From PFL25 sp046260155 (GTDB lineage Bacteria; Chloroflexota; Anaerolineae; Anaerolineales; UBA4823), in assembly GCA_046260155.1 (NCBI GenBank), contig JBJYXV010000042.1:1-64000 (forward strand): a DNA stretch of 64,000 nucleotides, written 5' to 3'. Every line of letters starts with the position of its first letter. The first letter of the stretch is position 1. A model generated the notes under the pieces. The model was given only the letters and a program-made list of their open reading frames with translations, was not told where the DNA came from and did no database searches. Positions 16,902 through 25,895 of this stretch are shown here, piece by piece. The translations under genes and the position numbers were made by a program.

Positions 16902-17741
16902 ATGTCAGAAATGATGGGATACCAAGAAAAAGGGACCTTTTTTCATGGTGGTTTGCATACCCTGACCAAGATGGTAGTTTTCCTGACTGTCACAATCCTT
17001 GCAGGCTTGTGGTTAGACGCCCGCTATCTAGCACCACTGCTGTTGTTGGGATTGGCGTTTAATTACGTAGCAAAAACCCCAAAGAAGTGGTTTCTAGTGA
17101 TGCTGACAGCATTGGCATTGACTATGTTGCCTACCTTGCGTAGCACGGTCGGCCAGGCCGATCCTGAATACTACAAAGTACTTGATCCAGTATGGGCTGC
17201 GACCAATGTTGCCACGATAAACACCCGCATCCTAGGTCTCGGAACGCTCGGGTTTACTTACGGGAGTCTGATGTGGCTGGCGGGCCGTTTACTGCGTTTC
17301 GCTACTGTGGTTACCTGGGCATTGTTGTTTATCTCGACCACGCCCATGTTCGATATTGCCAATACACTTTATGCCTTGAAAGTCCCGCAACCGATCGTTT
17401 TCGTGCTGCAGATGACCTACCGTTTTATCCCCTACATGGCAACGGTGATGAACCAGATCCAGGATGCACAGAAGCTGCGCGGATGGAATCTGCGCACCTG
17501 GAATATTGCGAAATTATTCCGCCGCTCGATCCCCCTGGCAAACCCCATCATTCGCAGGGCTGCAATGGTTGTTGACCAGGTAACAATCGCGACCCAGATT
17601 CGCGGATTTGGATCGGGACAGATTACACCTTTACAGGATTTGACCCTGCAGCTGCGCGACAAGATCATCATCATCCTGACTCTGTTATTTTTTGTAACTT
17701 CGATCCTTGCATTGATCTTTTTCCGCGCTGGTATGATTTAG
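16902..17741 (+). CDS. ecfT: ECF transporter transmembrane component EcfT
   Basis: A 279-residue membrane protein with about five to six hydrophobic helices. The C-terminal half carries the two short X-R-G coupling motifs that touch the ATPases: LRG in DAQKLRGWNLRTW (near residue 191) and IRG in ATQIRGFGSGQITP (near 231). These are the hallmark of EcfT (CbiQ-type) proteins. It transmits ATPase motion to the S component. It begins seven bases after the ATPase gene and ends eleven bases before the kinase gene, so the three are co-transcribed. Confidence 0.9.
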   Translation: MSEMMGYQEKGTFFHGGLHTLTKMVVFLTVTILAGLWLDARYLAPLLLLGLAFNYVAKTPKKWFLVMLTALALTMLPTLRSTVGQADPEYYKVLDPVWAATNVATINTRILGLGTLGFTYGSLMWLAGRLLRFATVVTWALLFISTTPMFDIANTLYALKVPQPIVFVLQMTYRFIPYMATVMNQIQDAQKLRGWNLRTWNIAKLFRRSIPLANPIIRRAAMVVDQVTIATQIRGFGSGQITPLQDLTLQLRDKIIIILTLLFFVTSILALIFFRAGMI

Positions 17742-17752
17742 CTGGACGATCT

Positions 17753-19282
17753 ATGAGAGAAGATCTTCTACTGGGTATTGATATTGGCACGCAGGGGGTT
17801 AAAGGCATCCTGGTTGATTCCTCTGGAAGGATTCATGCCCAACACCATATTGAACACGGCTGTTTCTACCCGCAACCAGACTGGTGCGAGCAGGATATGA
17901 CAACCAATTGGTGGCAAAATCCTGTGCTGGTTATTCGCACACTGTTGGAGGCAGATGAAATTTCTCAAGACCAGATCAAAGCCATCAGTGTCAGCGGCCT
18001 GTACCCTGCCTTAGGCCCTACAGATGGAAACGGTAACCCGGTAAGCAGGGCGATCTTGTATTCTGACAACCGCTCCGTTGCCGAAGTTCAAGAGATAAAC
18101 CGGGTTCGCAACCTGCAGCTGACCACAGAAGAACTGACCCCAAAACTAGTCTGGTTTTTACGCCACGAACCGCAGCTCGCATCGCAAATGCGCATGTTCT
18201 TCGATGCAGCCCACTACTTGGTTTACCGTTTAAGTGGTGAATATGTTACCGATACCATCACAACTGGCTTGTATGGTGCCATTTACCAATCACCCAGCGC
18301 ATCCTGGCGGGAAGATGTATGTGAACAATTCGGCATACCGCTCAACATTCTACCCAAGGTTTATCCACCCGGCGTGTTTATCGGCAGTGTCACCCAATCC
18401 GCGGCAGAGATTACTGGGCTCGCGGTGGGCACTCCCGTCCTTCCGGGCATGCCTGACCTGGTGGCCTCATTATTGAGCGCTGGCGCGGTTCACACCTATG
18501 AAACTGCCGCATATTATGGTACAGCTGGCCTGGTTCCGGTCATGAAAGCGGATCTACTGACTGGAATCTTCGAACCTTACCCGATCGAAGAACGCGGATT
18601 AACCCCCCAAGATGGTTACATCTTTGATTACCCGACCTACAGCCTGACAACTGGCGATCTTGTACGTTGGTTCCGGGACGAATTTGCGCCATTGGAAATG
18701 GCCCAAGAAGCCCTTGAAAACGGTGTGAATGCCTACGTTGCCCTTGATAAATTGGCAGAAAGCGTCCCCCCCGGATCCGAAGGCTTGGTATTGCTGCCAT
18801 ATTTCCTCGGACAGCGCAGCCCGGAATTCAATCCCCGGGCCAGTGGTGTCTTCTTCGGATTAAGGAAGGGACATTCCCGAAACCACCTGTACCGGGCGAT
18901 CCTCGAATCATTTGGCTTCAACATCCGCCATGGCTTGGAAAGTGTATATCCACAGGGACACCCGATCAAACGGCTGATTGCAACAGGCGGTGGTGCTCGG
19001 AGCCCCCTCTGGCGCCAGATTGTAAGCGACATCACCGGCCTATCCCAGGAGTATGTCCCGGAAGCTGATGCTCCTGTAGGTTGTGCATATCTGGCCGGAT
19101 TGGCACTTGGCTGGTTTGAAGATTTCAAACCCCTTCAGGATGAGTGGGTTAGAGTGGACGCGATTACCCATCCTGATCCAAACAATGCTGATCGATACGA
19201 AGCAGCATACCAAATTTATTTAGAGTTGCACACTGCGCTTAGACCGGTGTTTGAGCACAGCGCTGTGCCTCAATTTGATTAG
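17753..19282 (+). CDS. FGGY-family carbohydrate kinase
   Basis: A 509-residue sugar or polyol kinase. The N-terminal phosphate-1 motif LLGIDIGTQGVKGILVD starts at residue 5; a second ATPase-fold motif with YYGTAGLVPV lies near 264; the FGGY-signature region LLPYFLGQRSPEFNPRASG is near 345, and the adenosine motif IATGGGARSPLWRQIVSDI near 408. Overall it is closest to the xylulokinase branch, but the substrate of FGGY members is not predictable by eye. In this locus it may phosphorylate the imported compound or a keto intermediate. It follows the EcfT gene by eleven bases. Confidence 0.92.
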   Translation: MREDLLLGIDIGTQGVKGILVDSSGRIHAQHHIEHGCFYPQPDWCEQDMTTNWWQNPVLVIRTLLEADEISQDQIKAISVSGLYPALGPTDGNGNPVSRAILYSDNRSVAEVQEINRVRNLQLTTEELTPKLVWFLRHEPQLASQMRMFFDAAHYLVYRLSGEYVTDTITTGLYGAIYQSPSASWREDVCEQFGIPLNILPKVYPPGVFIGSVTQSAAEITGLAVGTPVLPGMPDLVASLLSAGAVHTYETAAYYGTAGLVPVMKADLLTGIFEPYPIEERGLTPQDGYIFDYPTYSLTTGDLVRWFRDEFAPLEMAQEALENGVNAYVALDKLAESVPPGSEGLVLLPYFLGQRSPEFNPRASGVFFGLRKGHSRNHLYRAILESFGFNIRHGLESVYPQGHPIKRLIATGGGARSPLWRQIVSDITGLSQEYVPEADAPVGCAYLAGLALGWFEDFKPLQDEWVRVDAITHPDPNNADRYEAAYQIYLELHTALRPVFEHSAVPQFD

Positions 19283-19295
19283 GAGATAACCAAAC

Positions 19296-20591
19296 GTGTT
19301 TTCAAATTACACAGAATCCGACCTCGAAGCAGGACGGAAAGCTTTCGGTGGTGGCGGAGTAGGCAGCGAAATTCCGATCCTGGTAGATTACGGGAAAGGA
19401 GCACTATTATATGATAAGAGTGGCAAGGAGTATATTGACTGCACTTCTCAAGCTTGGAGTCTCAACATAGGCTACTCCCACCCCAGGGTGATCCAGGCAG
19501 TTGAAGAAGTGCTTGGTAAATACAGCCATATCCGCACCAGTTTCGAGACAGTCCCCAAGCTGCTGCTCTCTAAAAAACTGGTCGAACTAGCCCCGGATGG
19601 ACTGGACCGGGTTATTTACACCATAACTGGTTCCGAAGCCAACGAAGGGGCCCTGAAAATCGCAATGCGCAACCGTCCCGGAAACACCTTCGTCAGTTTA
19701 TTTGATGGTTATCACGGACGTACAATGGCTACCTTGAACTTGAGCTGGCCTCACCCCAATAATCGCTTTACTGCCTGGAGCGCGCCGGTTGTACGCATTC
19801 CTCAAGCATACTGCTACCGCTGCCCATTGAATTTGACCTACCCCACCTGCGAATTGGCTTGCGTTGACCTGGCGAGGACGATCATCTTAAAAGGTGCAAC
19901 TGAACCTCCGCTGGCGCTGATCCTGGAACCCCTGCAGGGAAATGGCGGCATGATCGAATTCCCAGCGGAGTACCTCCCCGCGATTCGTAAGATGTGTGAT
20001 GACCTCGGTATGCTGCTCATATTCGATGAAATCCAGACTGGTTTTGGCCGCCTGGGTACCTGGTTTGCTGCCGATCTGTACCAGACGACACCTGATATCT
20101 TGGTGATCGGGAAAGCACTCGGCGGTGGTTTACCTTTATTCGGGGTTTTATTCAATTCGAAAATGCAGGGGCTGGCTCCCGGAGATCACTCGTTCACCTT
20201 CGCTCATTTTCCACTCTCTATGGCAGCAGCCAATGCAGCTATCCAGGTTCTCGAGGAAGAACATCTGCTGGAACGAGCAACCAAAATGGGCGCGATCATC
20301 ACCCGCGGTTTGAGGGAGCTCCAGGATAGGTACGAGCTGATCGGTGATATCCGCGGTCCAGGCTTAATGATTGGCGTTGAACTGGTCAAAAACCGCACCA
20401 CGAAAGAGCCCGCCCGGGAAGAAACCAGCCAATTTGTTAAGGAAGGCTTGAAGCGAGGTGTCATCTTCGGCGAATCCAAGTATCTCGGATTGGGCAATAT
20501 CGTTAAAATCAAACCTCCACTGGTTATTTCAGAAGACCAGGTGAACAAAACACTCGAAGTTTTTGAAGATATCCTACGCCAGGTGCGCTGA
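19296..20591 (+). CDS. Class III aminotransferase
   Basis: A 431-residue PLP enzyme of the omega-amino acid/4-aminobutyrate aminotransferase fold. Motifs: YTITGSEANEGALKIAMRNR near residue 107, DGYHGRTMATL near 136, the conserved IFDEIQTGFGRLGTWFA near 243 and the PLP lysine in VIGKALGGGLPLFGV near 272. A Cys-rich YCYRCPLNLTYPTCELAC patch near 171 is common in this subgroup. GTG start with AGGAG nine bases upstream. It may remove the amino group from an amine or supply amino donors for the DegT enzymes; the direction is not deducible. It lies 13 bases after the kinase gene. Confidence 0.92.
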   Translation: MFSNYTESDLEAGRKAFGGGGVGSEIPILVDYGKGALLYDKSGKEYIDCTSQAWSLNIGYSHPRVIQAVEEVLGKYSHIRTSFETVPKLLLSKKLVELAPDGLDRVIYTITGSEANEGALKIAMRNRPGNTFVSLFDGYHGRTMATLNLSWPHPNNRFTAWSAPVVRIPQAYCYRCPLNLTYPTCELACVDLARTIILKGATEPPLALILEPLQGNGGMIEFPAEYLPAIRKMCDDLGMLLIFDEIQTGFGRLGTWFAADLYQTTPDILVIGKALGGGLPLFGVLFNSKMQGLAPGDHSFTFAHFPLSMAAANAAIQVLEEEHLLERATKMGAIITRGLRELQDRYELIGDIRGPGLMIGVELVKNRTTKEPAREETSQFVKEGLKRGVIFGESKYLGLGNIVKIKPPLVISEDQVNKTLEVFEDILRQVR

Positions 20592-20612
20592 TCCTTGATA
20601 GGAAGTAAGAGG

Positions 20613-21653
20613 ATGAAATCTCTACTCGAAAAAGAAATTTACCAGCAGCCCGAAGTGATCAAAAGACTGATCACTAACCAGAGCACCGAAATCGCGAAGC
20701 TGGCTGAAACACTACGTAAAAATCCACCAAAATTTGTGCTGGTTACTGCCCGCGGAACATCCGACCATGCAGCCATATATGCGAAATACCTGCTTTCAGG
20801 GATCAACCACATCCCGTCGGGTATGGCAATGCCATCTTTATACACCCTTTACAGGTCAGTTCCTGATATGAGTGGTGGGTTGGTAATCGCAATATCACAA
20901 TCAGGCCAGACTCCGGATGTACGGGCAGTCTTGGATGCCGCCCAAAATCAGGGTGTGCCAACAATATCAATCACTAATTCGAAAGATTCACCGATTGCGT
21001 TAGCAGCTGAACACAAAATCATACTTGGAGCGGATGAGGAAAAAAGCGTCGCCGCAAGTAAAACATTCACCAGTCAGCTGACTGCACTAGCCATGCTGGC
21101 AGCGCATTACAGCGGTGATCAGGAGCGCATCGCTGAAATTAATTTGCTCCCGGATATCATCCAATCTGCCCTGGAACAGAGACCGGTAACCGAAAAAATC
21201 GCTGAACGCTTCAGTCACACGGAGCATATTGCCATCGTCAGCAGGGGATTTAACTACTGCACAACCTTTGAGATTGCCTTGAAGATAAAAGAACTATCTT
21301 ACATGATCGCCCAGCCATATTCAGCAGCTGACTTTCGTCACGGTCCCATTGCCATGCTCGAGACCGGTTTTCCAGTTTTGGCGATTGCCATGCGAGGCAG
21401 CGCGCTCAGCGATATGGAGGATATGATTGAAGCTATTCATTGGACGGGTGCCGATTTAACGATCATGACCAATGTTGATTGGCTAGATCAACACGCCAAG
21501 GATATCATCCGCCTGCCTGAAGATCTCCCAGATTGGTTGTCACCTATCGCGTGCATAGTGCCAGGCCAGCTGCTAGGCCTTCACCTTTCACTGGCAAGAG
21601 GTCTAGATCCGGATAAACCGCGTGGATTAAAGAAAATTACCCTTACCTATTGA
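20613..21653 (+). CDS. SIS-domain sugar isomerase/deaminase, GlmS C-domain-like
   Basis: A 346-residue protein with two SIS (sugar isomerase) domains and no N-terminal glutaminase. It corresponds to the isomerase half of glucosamine-6-phosphate synthase and to AgaS/FrlB/NagB-II-type deaminases. Motifs: VTARGTSDHAAIYAKYLL near residue 44, ISQSGQTPDVRAVLDAAQNQ near 92, and in the second domain VSRGFNYCTTFEIALKIKE near 209 with the strongly conserved SAADFRHGPIAMLE near 237. Such proteins act on amino sugar phosphates, which supports an amino sugar role for the locus. I prefer the ATG at 20613, with AGGA nine bases before, over a TTG at 20595. Confidence 0.92.
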   Translation: MKSLLEKEIYQQPEVIKRLITNQSTEIAKLAETLRKNPPKFVLVTARGTSDHAAIYAKYLLSGINHIPSGMAMPSLYTLYRSVPDMSGGLVIAISQSGQTPDVRAVLDAAQNQGVPTISITNSKDSPIALAAEHKIILGADEEKSVAASKTFTSQLTALAMLAAHYSGDQERIAEINLLPDIIQSALEQRPVTEKIAERFSHTEHIAIVSRGFNYCTTFEIALKIKELSYMIAQPYSAADFRHGPIAMLETGFPVLAIAMRGSALSDMEDMIEAIHWTGADLTIMTNVDWLDQHAKDIIRLPEDLPDWLSPIACIVPGQLLGLHLSLARGLDPDKPRGLKKITLTY

Positions 21654-21713
21654 TGGCTAACGAGTTCCCTTGATTCAAAGGAAACCAGTATTTCTTACTG
21701 CGGAGAGTGAAAT

Positions 21714-23003
21714 TTGAACACTGAAACTGTTTGGCTTGCACTCGAGAACAGCATCAACGCACGCCGCGACCAAGTGATCCAATTAATTCAAGACTTGGTA
21801 CGCATCCCCTCCTTTGAAGGTGAAGGTGAGGTACAGGCGCTCATTTCCAAATGGTGGCGCGAAAGAGGCATTGAGCCAGATATTTGGGAACCAGATATCC
21901 AGGTATTGAGCACTCATCCTGCGTTTGTGGACATCGACTATGACTATCACGGGCGACCAAACCAGGTTGTCATGTTCAAAGGACAAGGCGGCGGTCGCTC
22001 ATTGGCTTTGAACGGTCATACCGATGTGGTGCCAGTAGATCCAGCCCCCTGGACATATGGTGATCCCTGGAGTGGCAAATATATTGACGGTCGTGTGTAT
22101 GGTCGCGGTTCGGTGGATATGAAAGGCGGGTTAGCGTGCGGAATGATTGTCATGGATGCACTGCTTGAAAATGACATCAAGTTGATGGGAGATCTGCATA
22201 TGCAGTTCGTCGTGGATGAGGAAAACGGCGGCAATGGCACACTGGACGCGATCCTGAAGGGTTATCGCGGAGATGCAACAATTTTCCTTGAGCCAACCAG
22301 CCCTAATTACCTGGTAGTATCATCACGGGGAGCGCAGTTCTTCCGCATCAATGTACCGGGGAAGGAAGCGCCTATCGAACACACCCGCACAACAGTGAAT
22401 GTGATCGAGAAAGCTTTTATATTGTTTCAAGCGATCCAGTCCTATGCATCCTGGAGAGCTGCAGGTGCTGACCACCCGTTGTATGATTGGGATCCTACCA
22501 AGATCCCTGTTGCGGTTTGTAAAATTCAGGCTGGCAGCTGGCCATCAACTTTACCTGCCCTGTGTATCATGGAAGGCAGTCTGGAGTGCCTCCCAGGTGA
22601 AGATATCGAGCTGATCAAAGAGCAGTTTAAAGCATATTTGCTAGAAGCTGCAGGGCAGGACAATTGGCTCAAGGAACACCCTCCACAGATCGAATGGTTC
22701 GGCCTGCGCTTCGAGTCTGCAGCGACCGCCAGCGATGCAGACTTGATTATAGAGTTTACCAGGTCCTACCGGCATGTGACTGGAAATCAGCCGGTAATAT
22801 TAGGCGGTGGCGGCAGCGATCTACGCCTGCCGATCTTATATGCGGACAGCCCCAGCGCTCTCTTTGGCCCGGCCGGAGGCGCGATCCACTCAACGGATGA
22901 GTATGTTGACATCGATACGGTGATGGAAGCGGCACGGATTTTAGGGCGCTTTATCCTGGATTGGTGCGGCGTTGCAGATGGACTTACAAGGAGAAAATTG
23001 TGA
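21714..23003 (+). CDS. M20-family metallo-amidohydrolase (ArgE/DapE-like)
   Basis: A 429-residue two-zinc deacylase or peptidase. Zinc ligands are seen in order: His in LNGHTDVVPVDP (near 102), Asp in GRGSVDMKGG (near 137), the catalytic and ligand pair Glu-Glu in VDEENGGNGT (near 171), Glu in FLEPTSPN (near 195) and the terminal His in GGAIHSTDEYVDID (near 387). Relatives remove acyl groups from N-acyl amino acids. Here it may release the free amine from an N-acylated amino sugar or cyclitol (inference). The start is a TTG preceded at eight bases by GGAG. The stop overlaps the next start by four bases (GTGA). Confidence 0.9.
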   Translation: MNTETVWLALENSINARRDQVIQLIQDLVRIPSFEGEGEVQALISKWWRERGIEPDIWEPDIQVLSTHPAFVDIDYDYHGRPNQVVMFKGQGGGRSLALNGHTDVVPVDPAPWTYGDPWSGKYIDGRVYGRGSVDMKGGLACGMIVMDALLENDIKLMGDLHMQFVVDEENGGNGTLDAILKGYRGDATIFLEPTSPNYLVVSSRGAQFFRINVPGKEAPIEHTRTTVNVIEKAFILFQAIQSYASWRAAGADHPLYDWDPTKIPVAVCKIQAGSWPSTLPALCIMEGSLECLPGEDIELIKEQFKAYLLEAAGQDNWLKEHPPQIEWFGLRFESAATASDADLIIEFTRSYRHVTGNQPVILGGGGSDLRLPILYADSPSALFGPAGGAIHSTDEYVDIDTVMEAARILGRFILDWCGVADGLTRRKL

Positions 23004-24376
23004 GCCAACTCGCTCTCTTTGGTGGAAATTCCATCCTTCCCCAGGATTATCTCCTCGAAGATACCTGGCCAGAGACTTTGCCCGAAGATATGCAGGCTGT
23101 CCAAGACGTTTTTAAAACTGGCCAGTTCACAGGACTCCACAACCCGCAAGTGGAGGCTTTAGAGCAGGATTTTTCACGCTTTACTGAAGCGCAGTATGCC
23201 CTGGCACTTGGCAACGGAACGGCTTCCCTGCATGCAGCGGTGGCAGCTGCGGGCTGCGAACCGGGGGATGAAGTAATCGTGCCTGCCCTGACCTTTCTCG
23301 CATCGGCATCAGCGGTTTTGCATCACATCAGCATACCCGTTTTTGCTGATATCGACCCGCAAACATACAATATCGACCCGCAGGCTGTTGAAAATAAAAT
23401 TTCTCCACGCACCAGGGCGATCATGGCTGTTGATATGCACGGTCTCCCGGCTAATTATGATGCACTGCAAAAAATTGCAGATCATCACGACCTGGTATTG
23501 ATCGCTGATGCTGCCCATTCAATGGGAGCTCGTTACAAAGACCGAAAAGTAGGTAATTTAGCTGACATTACCGGAACCAGCATCATGCAGGCGAAACAAC
23601 TCGCCACCTGTGGGGAAGGAGGCCTGTTCACAACCAACGAGGTGGATTATTACAACCGTGCGAGCATGGTGCGTCTGTTCGGCGAAGTGATCAGAAAAGG
23701 TGAAACACGCGCATATAATGCTTATACACTCGGGTGGAACTACCGGCTCAATCCGGTTCAAGCAGCGTATGCCCGCAGCCAGCTCACGAGGCTGCCGCTT
23801 TATACCCGCCAATTTTCCGATAATGGCAACTACCTTGCACAGAAAATTGGCCAGCTGCCCGGCATTGTCCCGCCTTTTATTCCGGCTGGTTCTACTCATG
23901 TTTATCACATGTTTCGGATAAAATTTGACCCCTCTCAGCTGGGCTTTGAGATCCATGCAGGGCGTTTTACACAGGCAGTTTCAGATGCGATGCGAGCAGA
24001 GGGTTTACCGCTGCGGTTTTACCAATTTACACCTGTACCTGGACAAACCATCTTTCGTCATAAACAAGGTTTTGGAAACGGTATCCCCTGGACACTGCCG
24101 GATGCACAACCCGTGACTTATGATATCGAAGATTACCCAATTACATTAGAAGTGCTTGAAAACACACGCTGCATTGGAAAATCCGGCACCTCGGGACCTA
24201 ATTACTTCAGGAACCGTGCCACAATGAAGGCTTACATCCAGGCATTTGAAAAAATCTGGGAAAATATGGACTCCCTTGTTGGCTATGCGAAGAAGATTGA
24301 TTACCAGCCCCCCTGGTCTACTTCAGCACTCTCTACGCGTGGAAATTGGGTCGTCATGGCACCTGGTCAGAACTGA
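23000..24376 (+). CDS. DegT/DnrJ/EryC1/StrS-type aminotransferase (third of three)
   Basis: A 458-residue PLP enzyme. The GTG at 23000 gives the N-terminus SQLALFGGNS, has AAGGAG six bases upstream, and overlaps the preceding stop; an upstream in-frame start would lie inside the M20 gene. Motifs: LALGNGTASLHAAVAAAGCE near 60, VPALTFLASASAVLHH near 87, IADAAHSMGARY near 166 and a probable PLP lysine in SIMQAKQLATCGEGG near 199. It resembles the first aminotransferase (LALFGG start, QQPVF/GQTIF and HKGFG/HKQGFG blocks) and is longer than usual because of an extended C-terminus. The likely substrate is a ketosugar or keto-cyclitol. Confidence 0.9.
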   Translation: MSQLALFGGNSILPQDYLLEDTWPETLPEDMQAVQDVFKTGQFTGLHNPQVEALEQDFSRFTEAQYALALGNGTASLHAAVAAAGCEPGDEVIVPALTFLASASAVLHHISIPVFADIDPQTYNIDPQAVENKISPRTRAIMAVDMHGLPANYDALQKIADHHDLVLIADAAHSMGARYKDRKVGNLADITGTSIMQAKQLATCGEGGLFTTNEVDYYNRASMVRLFGEVIRKGETRAYNAYTLGWNYRLNPVQAAYARSQLTRLPLYTRQFSDNGNYLAQKIGQLPGIVPPFIPAGSTHVYHMFRIKFDPSQLGFEIHAGRFTQAVSDAMRAEGLPLRFYQFTPVPGQTIFRHKQGFGNGIPWTLPDAQPVTYDIEDYPITLEVLENTRCIGKSGTSGPNYFRNRATMKAYIQAFEKIWENMDSLVGYAKKIDYQPPWSTSALSTRGNWVVMAPGQN

Positions 24377-24408
24377 TCTACTCAAGCACAGGATCTCAAT
24401 AATCACTT

Positions 24409-25032
24409 ATGAATTCCATTCAGCTCGCTAGAAAAGTAATTCTATTTGAAGCCAAGGCTTTAGAACTCGTAGCGGATCAACTTGATCAAGATTTTACCTC
24501 TGCGGTTCAGATGCTTACAGCATGCAAGGGGACTGTAGTGGTATCCGGGGTTGGAACTACAGGAATCGTTGCCAGGCGTTTTGCCCACCTCTTGTGCAAT
24601 GTTGGCTGCCCCGCGCTATTCCTGCACGCAGGTGACAGCCTCCACGGAAGCTCAGGTGCAGTCAAGGAAGTAGATCTACTTTTCCTGCTGTCAAAAACCG
24701 GTGAAACCAGGGAAACCTGCAGCCTGGCAAAGATCGTCCAGCCGCGAGGAACCCCCATCATTTCCCTCACAGCGGCACCAGGTTCGACCATCGCCCGGCT
24801 CAGCCAGGTTGTGATCGTGGTTAAAACTCCCTCTGAAGTCGATCCTTACAATGGCCTGATGGGTGTAGGCAGCTCCTTGGCTATGGAATCGGTTTGTGAC
24901 GCCCTCGTGTTCAATGTACTTGAGACCAAGGGCACACCACAGGAGCGCTTTATTAGTGGTCATCCCGGGGGTATCATTGACACATTATCAAGGGAGAACT
25001 CTGAAAAATCGAGCGGAAAATTAGCTGAGTAA
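24409..25032 (+). CDS. SIS-domain phosphosugar isomerase, KpsF/PHI-like
   Basis: A 207-residue protein with one SIS domain: VVVSGVGTTGIVARRFAHLL near residue 43, LHAGDSLHGSSGAVKEVD near 72, FLLSKTGETRETCSLAKIV near 90 and ISLTAAPGSTIARLS near 116. Single-SIS proteins of this type interconvert phosphosugars, such as arabinose-5-phosphate isomerase (KpsF without its CBS domains) or 6-phospho-3-hexuloisomerase. It lies 32 bases after the third aminotransferase and 19 bases before the SDR gene, and is probably part of the same transcript. Confidence 0.88.
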   Translation: MNSIQLARKVILFEAKALELVADQLDQDFTSAVQMLTACKGTVVVSGVGTTGIVARRFAHLLCNVGCPALFLHAGDSLHGSSGAVKEVDLLFLLSKTGETRETCSLAKIVQPRGTPIISLTAAPGSTIARLSQVVIVVKTPSEVDPYNGLMGVGSSLAMESVCDALVFNVLETKGTPQERFISGHPGGIIDTLSRENSEKSSGKLAE

Positions 25033-25051
25033 ACTGCTGACTACAAAAGAA

Positions 25052-25825
25052 ATGGAAAAACAACTCAATGGAAAAATCGCCCTGATAAGCGGTGCCTCAC
25101 GGGGGATTGGACAAGCCATCGCGGAGCTGTTTGCAGCCCAGGGTGCAAAGGTGGTGATCACCAGTCGAAAACAGGAAGCTCTTGACCGGGTCGCAGCGCG
25201 AATAATTGCTAACGGCGGTCAGGCGACAGCGATTGCTGCGCATACCGGGGACACCCGGGCGGTCGAAGAACTGCTGGATAAGATCAACAACCAGCATGGT
25301 GGCCTCGACATTCTGGTCAATAATGCTGCGACCAACCCGCATTTTGGTCCGATCTTAACTGCAGATGAAGGCCAGTGGGAGAAGATCCTGGATACCAACC
25401 TGGTTGGCTACTTCCGCATGGCGAAAGCCACTGCCGGGTTAATGGTCAAGCAGGCTGGTGGGACGATGATCAACATCAGCTCTACCGCTGGTCTCGATCC
25501 ACAGCCTGGAATGGGTGTATACTGCGTCAGCAAGGCCGGTATCCTGATGCTCACCCGCGTATTAGCTGCTGAGCTGGCGCAAGACAACATCCGGGTGAAT
25601 TCCATTGCTCCGGGATTTGTCAAAACTCGCTTCAGCGCTGCCATCTGGGAGAATCCACAGTTGAATGAAGCCACCCTGCAGTCTATCCCCCAAAAACGGT
25701 TTGCCTACCCGGAAGAAATCGCCAACGCTGCCTTGTTTCTGGCATCTGACCAGTCAAATTATATGACCGGTGCTACACTGGTCATCGATGGTGGCCAATC
25801 TTTGCACAGCGGGCAATTTATCTGA
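25052..25825 (+). CDS. Short-chain dehydrogenase/reductase
   Basis: A 257-residue classical SDR. NAD(P)-binding motif ISGASRGIGQAIAE (residues 13-26), NNAATN (about 90-95), catalytic Ser in NISSTAGLDPQPGMGVYCVSK with the Tyr-x3-Lys pair (YCVSK near 155), and a C-terminus ending TGATLVIDGGQSLHSGQFI. TSRKQEA after the second strand suggests a preference for NADP. It is the last gene of the long locus and may oxidise or reduce a hydroxyl or keto group of the substrate; which one is unknown. Confidence 0.93.
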   Translation: MEKQLNGKIALISGASRGIGQAIAELFAAQGAKVVITSRKQEALDRVAARIIANGGQATAIAAHTGDTRAVEELLDKINNQHGGLDILVNNAATNPHFGPILTADEGQWEKILDTNLVGYFRMAKATAGLMVKQAGGTMINISSTAGLDPQPGMGVYCVSKAGILMLTRVLAAELAQDNIRVNSIAPGFVKTRFSAAIWENPQLNEATLQSIPQKRFAYPEEIANAALFLASDQSNYMTGATLVIDGGQSLHSGQFI

Positions 25826-25895
25826 TTTCCGGGAAGTAAAGTATAATCCGCCGATACCCACTCACTTGTATAATCCTGCCAGAGGAGTCTTAAGC

